Source of the DNA: Duffyella gerundensis
GTDB lineage: Bacteria; Pseudomonadota; Gammaproteobacteria; Enterobacterales; Enterobacteriaceae
Length of the DNA stretch: 64,000 bases
Assembly (NCBI RefSeq): GCF_001517405.1
Contig: NZ_LN907827.1
Span: forward strand, 2,610,587-2,674,586
Direction of reading: 5' to 3'
Shown one piece after another: positions 57,507 through 64,000 of the stretch. Position numbers and translations under genes: made by a program. Position 1 is the first letter of the stretch. Every line of letters starts with the position of its first letter. The notes below the pieces were generated by a model. The model worked only from the letters and a program-made list of their open reading frames with translations. It was not told the DNA's origin and made no database searches.

Positions 57507-59342
57507 TTACACCACCAGCATCAGCGCCAGCACGACCACGGCACCAATGCTCATCGACGCGACGTACCAACGGAGATATCCATTTTCACTGACCACCAGT
57601 CCCTTGTTTGCCAGTCTGGAAAACAGCGCTGGCAGGTTCATCAATGCGTTAAATGGATCGCTTTTCAGCAGCCAGGCGATACCAAGATAAGGTTTCACAA
57701 AGATCTTATCGTACAGCCAGTCAAAGCCCCAGGCAGCAAACCACCACGTTGAGAAGAAGCGGCCCGGTGCGCTGTTAGCAATGTTGTTAACCAGCGTACG
57801 TTTACCTAACCACAGCGCGGCGGCGATCAAAATACCGACCACAGCAACCACGCCAGAGGCGATCTCAAGGGCAACTTTGCCCGCTTCTCCAGCATCACTC
57901 TCTGGCAACACGGTCGACAGCGGTGGCGTAATGAGTGCGCCAACAAAGGTAGACAGGATCAGCAGGACGATCAGTGGCAGATGGTGAGTGATCCCTTTAC
58001 CTGCATGCGCATGGATCTTCTCTTCGCCATGGAACACGATGAAAATCATACGGAAGGTATAGATCGAGGTAAGGAATGCGCCCACCAGGCCGGCTACCAT
58101 CAGGTTCATATGGCCGTTAGTCAGCGCACCGAACAAGATTTCATCTTTACTGTAGAAGCCAGCTGTAATGATCGGCAAGGCTGACAGAGCAGCGCCCCCC
58201 ACCAGGAAACAGATATAAACAAGTGGAATGCTTTTACGCAGGCCGCCCATTTTGAAAATATTCTGCTCATGATGACAGGCAAGAATGACCGAGCCTGAGG
58301 AGAGGAACAGCAGCGCTTTAAAGAAAGCGTGCGTCATCAGATGGAAAATGGCGGCATCCCATGCCTGCACACCCAGCGCCAGGAACATGTAGCCAATCTG
58401 GCTCATGGTCGAGTAAGCCAATACGCGTTTGATGTCGGTCTGTACCAGCGCGGCGAAACCCGCCAACACCAGCGTAACCGCACCAACAATGCCTACCAGA
58501 TGCAGCACTTCCGGCGTCAGCAGGAACAGGCCGTGCGAACGCGCAATCAGATAAACACCGGCGGTCACCATGGTGGCAGCGTGAATCAGCGCAGAGACTG
58601 GCGTTGGGCCAGCCATCGCATCGGCCAGCCAGGTTTGCAACGGCAGCTGGGCTGATTTACCGACGGCGCCGCCAAGCAGCATCAGCGTTGCCCATTGCAG
58701 CATGTGATTGTCAGCGGCGAAGTGCGCCGGTGCCAGCTCTGCCATTTCACGGAAGTTCAGCGTACCCAGCTCGTTGTAGAGAATAAACAACGCGAATGCC
58801 AGAAACACATCACCAACACGCGTGATGATAAACGCCTTCATGGCCGCTTTGCCGTTATCCGGATTGGTATAGTAGAAACCGATCAGCAGATAAGAGCACA
58901 GGCCCACCCCTTCCCAGCCGAGATACATCAGCATCAGGTTGTCGGCCAGTACCAGAATCACCATGCTGGCGATAAACAGGTTGGTATAGGCGAAGAAGCG
59001 CGAGTAGCCCTCTTCACCGCGCATATACCAGGAGGCGAACATGTGGATGAAAAAGCCAACGCCGGTCACCACGGAGAGCATTGTCAGCGATAAACCATCC
59101 AGCGTCAGATTGACGTCGATGTTGAAGTTGCCAACGTGCATCCAGGTCCAGAGCGCCTGCGTATAGGCTTGCTGACCATGATTAAAGAAATCAAAGCCCA
59201 CAAATGCCGTGGTAGCCGCAGCCAGACCAACCGATCCCATACCAATAGTGGCTGACAGATTTTCTGACCAGCGACCACGTGAAAACGCCAGCAGCAGGAA
59301 GCCGATCAGCGGAAATAAAACGGTTAAGTAGAGAAAGTTCAT
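57507..59342 (-). CDS. nuoL: NADH-quinone oxidoreductase subunit L
   Basis: The 611-residue subunit is the most distal antiporter-like subunit of complex I and carries the long lateral helix at its C-terminus that runs along the membrane arm. Motifs include [34 protein letters not shown] and [21 protein letters not shown]. Its ATG overlaps the nuoK stop by four bases (ATGA), so translation is coupled. Confidence 0.98.
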   Translation of the reverse strand: MNFLYLTVLFPLIGFLLLAFSRGRWSENLSATIGMGSVGLAAATTAFVGFDFFNHGQQAYTQALWTWMHVGNFNIDVNLTLDGLSLTMLSVVTGVGFFIHMFASWYMRGEEGYSRFFAYTNLFIASMVILVLADNLMLMYLGWEGVGLCSYLLIGFYYTNPDNGKAAMKAFIITRVGDVFLAFALFILYNELGTLNFREMAELAPAHFAADNHMLQWATLMLLGGAVGKSAQLPLQTWLADAMAGPTPVSALIHAATMVTAGVYLIARSHGLFLLTPEVLHLVGIVGAVTLVLAGFAALVQTDIKRVLAYSTMSQIGYMFLALGVQAWDAAIFHLMTHAFFKALLFLSSGSVILACHHEQNIFKMGGLRKSIPLVYICFLVGGAALSALPIITAGFYSKDEILFGALTNGHMNLMVAGLVGAFLTSIYTFRMIFIVFHGEEKIHAHAGKGITHHLPLIVLLILSTFVGALITPPLSTVLPESDAGEAGKVALEIASGVVAVVGILIAAALWLGKRTLVNNIANSAPGRFFSTWWFAAWGFDWLYDKIFVKPYLGIAWLLKSDPFNALMNLPALFSRLANKGLVVSENGYLRWYVASMSIGAVVVLALMLVV

Positions 59343-59641
59343 CCGCGCATCTCGCTTACTGTGTCAATGTTAAGCGTCTGACGACGACGATAGAGCTGTA
59401 ATAACAGCGCCAGGCCGATACTCGCTTCTGCAGCTGCCAGACTGATCGCCAGGATGTACATAACCTGTCCATCAGCCTGTCCCCAGTAGCTGCCTGCCAC
59501 CACCAGCGCCAGCGCTGCGGCATTGATCATGATTTCCAGACCAATCAGCATAAACAGCAGGTTACGGCGCAAAACCAGCGACGTTAGCCCGAGAACGAAC
59601 AGAACCGCCGCCAGGATTAGACCATGTTGCAGAGGGATCAT
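59339..59641 (-). CDS. nuoK: NADH-quinone oxidoreductase subunit K
   Basis: The 100-residue membrane subunit has three hydrophobic segments with the conserved glutamates of the proton path ([11 protein letters not shown] and the later [10 protein letters not shown]). It overlaps both neighbours by four bases, linking translation of nuoJ, nuoK and nuoL. Confidence 0.97.
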   Translation of the reverse strand: MIPLQHGLILAAVLFVLGLTSLVLRRNLLFMLIGLEIMINAAALALVVAGSYWGQADGQVMYILAISLAAAEASIGLALLLQLYRRRQTLNIDTVSEMRG

Positions 59642-60189
59642 GCGTGCTCCTCCTTTTCAACTTTGACGTCAGCCGGGCGATTGCTCAGCACTTCGCCATG
59701 ACGATCTTCACGTCCAATGTGGAACGCCACCACTAAACCTGCCAGCAGCAGCATCGAAGCCAACTCAACCGCAAGAACATAAGGACCAAACAGGCTGATG
59801 CCGACGGCCTTGGCATCGATAACCGTGCCATCAATGCCCTGATCGTTAGCCGTGAGAATGGCGTAAACCATCACCACCAACAGCAATAACGAGGCGATGC
59901 CCGGACCGATCCACATGGCTGGCTTCAACCATTCACGCTCCTGCTCTTCCGTTGATTTGCCCAAGTTGAGCATCATCACAACGAAGACGAACAGCACCAT
60001 AATGGCGCCAGCGTAAACGATGATCTCAAGAGCGCCGGCAAAATAAGCACCCAGCGAAAAGAACACGCCCGCCACCGCCAGTAGCGAAATGATCAAATAC
60101 AACAGGGCGTGCACCGGATTGGTATGCGTAATCACCCGTAACGTGGTGAGAATCGCAACCAGCCCGCAAAAATAAAACGCAAATTCCAT
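59638..60189 (-). CDS. nuoJ: NADH-quinone oxidoreductase subunit J
   Basis: The 183-residue subunit has five hydrophobic segments, with [22 protein letters not shown] as the conserved third helix. The C-terminal tail is charged (EKEEHA). It sits between nuoI (10-bp gap) and nuoK (overlap). Confidence 0.97.
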   Translation of the reverse strand: MEFAFYFCGLVAILTTLRVITHTNPVHALLYLIISLLAVAGVFFSLGAYFAGALEIIVYAGAIMVLFVFVVMMLNLGKSTEEQEREWLKPAMWIGPGIASLLLLVVMVYAILTANDQGIDGTVIDAKAVGISLFGPYVLAVELASMLLLAGLVVAFHIGREDRHGEVLSNRPADVKVEKEEHA

Positions 60190-60199
60190 GCCTGGCTCC

Positions 60200-60742
60200 T
60201 TAAGGTAATAAACCTTTGACGTCGATGGGTTTGGCTTCGTTTTCAGCGTCGCCCTTATCTTTGCCGTCGATCGCCATGCCCGCCATACGATAAAAGTTAT
60301 ATTCCGGATATTTACCCGGCCCTGAAATTAACAGGTCTTCTTTCTCGTATACCAGATCCTGACGTTTGAACTCACCGAGTTCAAAATCAGGGGTGAGCTG
60401 GATAGCGGTAGTGGGACAGGCTTCCTCACACATGCCACAGAAAATGCAACGTGAGAAGTTAATGCGGAAGAACTCCGGATACCAACGGCCATCCTGGGTT
60501 TCCGCCTTTTGCAGCGAAATACACCCTACCGGACAGGCTACTGCGCACAGGTTGCAGGCAACACAACGCTCAGCACCATCGGGATCGCGGGTCAACACAA
60601 TACGGCCACGGTAACGTGGCGGCAGATATACCGGCTCTTCCGGATACATCATGGTTTCGCGTTTGGCGAAGGCATGCATGCCAATCATCCAGATACTGCG
60701 AACGGTGGTGCCGAAACCAACGACGATATCTTTTAATGTCAT
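60200..60742 (-). CDS. nuoI: NADH-quinone oxidoreductase subunit I
   Basis: The 180-residue ferredoxin-like subunit carries two 4Fe-4S clusters (N6a, N6b) bound by [15 protein letters not shown] and [15 protein letters not shown]. It passes electrons from NuoG toward NuoB in the peripheral arm. It lies 12 bp downstream of nuoH. Confidence 0.98.
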   Translation of the reverse strand: MTLKDIVVGFGTTVRSIWMIGMHAFAKRETMMYPEEPVYLPPRYRGRIVLTRDPDGAERCVACNLCAVACPVGCISLQKAETQDGRWYPEFFRINFSRCIFCGMCEEACPTTAIQLTPDFELGEFKRQDLVYEKEDLLISGPGKYPEYNFYRMAGMAIDGKDKGDAENEAKPIDVKGLLP

Positions 60743-60754
60743 CTCGTAAACCCC

Positions 60755-61732
60755 TTACTGCGCGTTGTAGAGAATCACTGCGGCGGTCGCCAGCAGGTTC
60801 AATAAGGTCAACGGCAGACAAACTTTCCAGCCGAACAACATCACCTGGTCATAACGCGGGCGCGGTAACGCGGCGCGAATCAGAATGAACATCATCATGA
60901 AAAATGCGGTTTTCACTGCAAACCAGATGAAAGGTGGTAACCATGGACCGTGCCAGCCGCCGAAAAACAGCGTTACCATCAGCGCGGAAACGGTGGTTAT
61001 CGCCACATATTCACCCACAAAGAACAGACCGAATTTCATACCGGCATATTCAATGTGATAACCATCGGCCAGTTCCTGCTCCGCTTCCGGCTGGTCAAAC
61101 GGATGGCGGTGACACACCGCTACGCCCGCAATACAGAAGGTCACGAAACCGAAGAATTGCGGAATGATGTTCCACAGATGCTGCTGGCTGTTAACGATCT
61201 CATTCATATTGAATGAGCCCGCCTGCGCCACCACGCCCATCAGCGAAAGACCCAAAAACACTTCGTAGCTCAGGGTTTGCGCAGAGGCGCGCATCGCACC
61301 GAGCAGAGCGTATTTGTTGTTACTCGACCAGCCTGCAAACAGCACCGCATAGACAGCCAGACCGGCCATCATCAGGAAGAAGAGCAGACCGATATTCAGG
61401 TCTGTCACCATCCACGTTGGCGAAACCGGTACGATAACAAAGGCCAATAACAGCGAGACGAAGGCGATAACCGGTGCCAACGTAAAAATAGCCCGGTCGG
61501 TAAAAGGTGGCACCCAGTCCTCTTTAAAGAACATTTTGAGCATATCTGCCACCAATTGCAGCGAGCCGCCCCAACCTACCCGGTTTGGTCCGTAGCGGTT
61601 CTGGAACAAGCCGAGCAGACGACGCTCGGCAAAGCTCATAAATGCGCCACACACTACAACCACTAACAGAATAATGACCGCTTTTACCACGCCCCAAATG
61701 ACATCAATAACATCCGGTGTCAGCCAGTTCAT
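60755..61732 (-). CDS. nuoH: NADH-quinone oxidoreductase subunit H
   Basis: The 325-residue membrane subunit joins the peripheral and membrane arms and lines the quinone site. Motifs [40 protein letters not shown] and [11 protein letters not shown] are present. It overlaps the nuoG stop by four bases. Confidence 0.98.
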   Translation of the reverse strand: MNWLTPDVIDVIWGVVKAVIILLVVVVCGAFMSFAERRLLGLFQNRYGPNRVGWGGSLQLVADMLKMFFKEDWVPPFTDRAIFTLAPVIAFVSLLLAFVIVPVSPTWMVTDLNIGLLFFLMMAGLAVYAVLFAGWSSNNKYALLGAMRASAQTLSYEVFLGLSLMGVVAQAGSFNMNEIVNSQQHLWNIIPQFFGFVTFCIAGVAVCHRHPFDQPEAEQELADGYHIEYAGMKFGLFFVGEYVAITTVSALMVTLFFGGWHGPWLPPFIWFAVKTAFFMMMFILIRAALPRPRYDQVMLFGWKVCLPLTLLNLLATAAVILYNAQ

Positions 61733-64000
61733 TGTACCGCCTCCCGCAGTTGATCAATGTTAGCGCCGACGAGGAATGGCGGAATGCCCGGCATGCCTAA
61801 CGGCAAACCAATCTGCCCCGCCTGCAACGCATTGGAAAGTGAAACCGGTAAGCGCAGCGTTTCGCCGGAGCAGGTCAGTTCCAGCGATGTGCCGGCATTG
61901 ACGCCCAGTTTTGCCGCATCGGCCGGATTAACAAATACGCAGGCCGGCAGCATGCGCTGCTGAATCACTGGCGCACGCTGGCTCATCTCTTCGCTACCGA
62001 ACAGACGGTAATAAGGCGCTACGCGCCAGCTTGCTTCGGTGCTGACAAAAGCAGCCGGCACTTCTGCAAACCACGCCAGTTGACCCGCAGAGGCTTCAAA
62101 CAGTCGTACGCCCGGATCGCCGTTACGCAGTTTGCCGCCCACTTCATCCTGGAATTTATTCCACGCCTGCGGTGAGTTCCAGCCTGGTGCCCAGGCAAAC
62201 GGAATCTGCGAACGCGGTGCCGATGGTTGGTTGTTCCCTTCCATTGAGAAGGCAAACATGGTGTCCTGATCCTGCGGCTGACGCGGTTCATGCACGCTGA
62301 TGTTGGCACGCGCTGCGGTACGACCACTGGAACGATGTGGTGAACGTGCCAGCTTCTGTCCGCGAATACGGAAAGAGGCATCAGGTGCGGCTTCTTTAAT
62401 CGCCCGCAACTGTGGCAGTGCGACAACCACGGCATCAATCACATGATCAAGCTGCGTCCAGTCAACGTGGCGATTTTCCACCGTGCTGCGCAGAGAGTGC
62501 AGCCAGCGCCAGCTTTCCAGCATATCAATGCTGTTATCGTAATAAGCGGGATCGTAGACCTGGAAGTAACGCTGAGCGCGGCCCTCAAGGTTGATCAGCG
62601 TGCCATCACTCTCAGCAAAACTGGCGGCAGAAAGAATGAGCCCGGCTTTTTCCAGCGTGGCGGTGCGTTGATGATCTACCACAATCACGTTTTCTGCGTT
62701 GTTCAGTGCGGCATCAACCTGCGCTTTTGGCGCATGACGATAAAGATCGTTTTCCAACACGATCACCGCCTGCGCGTCGCCGCTGGTCAATGATTCCAGC
62801 GCGCTGTCCAGCGTATTGCCGCCCATCAGGCCGAGGCCCATGCTGTTTGCCGCTGAGGCCAGCAGCGTGATCCCGACATCGGCTCCGCGCGCTTTAAGTG
62901 CTTTTGCCACGTTGGCTGCGGCGGCGATCATCGCTTCGCTACCGGAATGGGTACCGGAAATGATTAGGGGTTTTTTCGCACCGCTCAGCGCCTGCACCAC
63001 TACATCAAGCTTGCCTTTCAGCGTGGTATCAAAATCACTGACCGCTGGCGCGCTGCTGTCGATGGCGTTAGCGATCGCAAAGCCTAAACGTGCCTGATCG
63101 TCGACCGGCGCGCGATAGCTCCAGGCAGCAATATCATCCAGCCGCGTTTCGTCAACGTTGGTGACAAACAGCGGATGTTTCGCATGCTGGCCAATGTTTA
63201 AAATGGCAGCGATTTGCCAGTCAGCCACTTTTTGTGCGGCTGCCATTTCACGGGCCTTGCCTTTTACCGCCTGACGAACAGAAAGTGCCACGCGCGCGCC
63301 GGTTTGGGTCAAATCTTCACCCAGTACCAACACCGCATCATAGCTCTCAATTTCGCGCAGTGAAGGCGTATGGATGCCGCCTTCCTGCAGAACTTTGAGC
63401 ATCAGTTCGACGCGAGCCTGTTCGCCTGCTGGCATGCCGGTTGAGAAGTTTTCAGCACCTACCAGCTCACGTAAAGCAAAGTTGCTTTCGATGCTGGCAC
63501 GCGGAGAACCGATACCGATAATTTTATGCGTCTGGCGTAACACGTCCGCTGCAGCTTCCATCGCCTGGCTTGCATTCAACGCAATCCAGTCGCTACCGCG
63601 ACGCTGCATCGGATGACGAGGGCGGTCTTTCAGGTTGACATAACCGTAGCCGAAGCGGCCACGATCGCAGAGGAAGTAATGGTTTACGCTACCGTTATAG
63701 CGGTTTTCGATACGGCGTAGTTCACCGTAGCGCTCGCCAGGGCTGGTGTTACAGCCAACGCTGCACTGCTGACAGATGCTTGGTGCAAACTGCATATCCC
63801 ACTTACGGTTGTAACGTTCCGAGTGAGTTTTATCGGTGAAGACGCCAGTTGGGCAAATTTCCACCAGGTTGCCGGAGAATTCGCTTTCCAGCGTGCCATC
63901 TTCCGGACGACCAAAGTAGACGTTATCATGCGCGCCATAAACGCCCAGATCTTTGCCATCAGCATAATCTTTGTAATAGCGTACGCAGCGGTAGCAGGCG
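61729..64000 (-). CDS. nuoG: NADH-quinone oxidoreductase subunit G (5' end outside window)
   Basis: About 756 C-terminal residues are visible; the gene continues past the right edge, and the E. coli protein has about 908. The first visible residues, [19 protein letters not shown], and [15 protein letters not shown] carry ligands of the N-terminal Fe-S clusters. CQQCSVGC followed later by CDRGR is the extra 4Fe-4S cluster N7, found in E. coli-type NuoG. A molybdopterin-oxidoreductase-like domain without its cofactor follows. It relays electrons from the NADH module. Confidence 0.97.
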   Translation of the reverse strand, partial: ACYRCVRYYKDYADGKDLGVYGAHDNVYFGRPEDGTLESEFSGNLVEICPTGVFTDKTHSERYNRKWDMQFAPSICQQCSVGCNTSPGERYGELRRIENRYNGSVNHYFLCDRGRFGYGYVNLKDRPRHPMQRRGSDWIALNASQAMEAAADVLRQTHKIIGIGSPRASIESNFALRELVGAENFSTGMPAGEQARVELMLKVLQEGGIHTPSLREIESYDAVLVLGEDLTQTGARVALSVRQAVKGKAREMAAAQKVADWQIAAILNIGQHAKHPLFVTNVDETRLDDIAAWSYRAPVDDQARLGFAIANAIDSSAPAVSDFDTTLKGKLDVVVQALSGAKKPLIISGTHSGSEAMIAAAANVAKALKARGADVGITLLASAANSMGLGLMGGNTLDSALESLTSGDAQAVIVLENDLYRHAPKAQVDAALNNAENVIVVDHQRTATLEKAGLILSAASFAESDGTLINLEGRAQRYFQVYDPAYYDNSIDMLESWRWLHSLRSTVENRHVDWTQLDHVIDAVVVALPQLRAIKEAAPDASFRIRGQKLARSPHRSSGRTAARANISVHEPRQPQDQDTMFAFSMEGNNQPSAPRSQIPFAWAPGWNSPQAWNKFQDEVGGKLRNGDPGVRLFEASAGQLAWFAEVPAAFVSTEASWRVAPYYRLFGSEEMSQRAPVIQQRMLPACVFVNPADAAKLGVNAGTSLELTCSGETLRLPVSLSNALQAGQIGLPLGMPGIPPFLVGANIDQLREAVQ

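Overview
The window is a stretch of Gram-negative enterobacterial chromosome. Gene order and protein sequences point to the Enterobacterales, most likely Erwiniaceae (Pantoea/Erwinia/Mixta-like). Four syntenic blocks are close to Escherichia coli: yejM-proL; yojI-alkB-apbE-ompC-micF; rcsD-rcsB-rcsC-gyrA-ubiG-nrdA-nrdB-yfaE; and elaB-elaA-nuoNMLKJIHG. The proteins resemble, but are not identical to, their E. coli counterparts. Genus assignment is inference from gene content only. I see no insertion sequences, phage genes or CRISPR array.

Layout. 1-4300: the 3' part of yejM, tRNA-Pro(GGG), a family-17 glycosyltransferase, a GNAT acetyltransferase, and a small unknown protein overlapping an EntD-like phosphopantetheinyl transferase. 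4300-9900: the YojI-type ABC exporter (with a Fur-box-like promoter), alkB, apbE, two small ORFs, ompC and the antisense-type sRNA micF. 9900-32400: a large adhesin/type I secretion locus, all on the minus strand. It holds a ~5146-residue BapA-like protein with about 47 bacterial Ig-like repeats, a second smaller Ig-repeat protein with a matching C-terminal tail, a TolC-family outer-membrane protein, an ABC transporter and an HlyD-family adaptor. 32400-40550: a regulatory intergenic region, an MFS transporter, and the Rcs phosphorelay genes rcsD, rcsB and rcsC. 40700-49700: gyrA, ubiG, the class Ia ribonucleotide reductase operon nrdAB-yfaE (with NrdR and DnaA boxes), and yfaY. 49900-54230: a small-subunit catalase, elaB, opgD and elaA. 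54300-64000: the distal nuo operon (nuoN to the 5'-truncated nuoG) encoding complex I.

How the parts relate. The adhesin locus sits exactly between micF and the rcsD region, where E. coli has no such genes. A giant surface protein is therefore flanked by an OmpR-type porin/sRNA control region on one side and the Rcs envelope-stress relay on the other. The three transporter genes form a tight cluster that would export the giant adhesin and probably the smaller protein, which shares its C-terminal signature. The exporter/phosphopantetheinyl-transferase pair near 3.4-6.0 kb, with a Fur-like site, hints at a siderophore-related function. The rest is conserved housekeeping.
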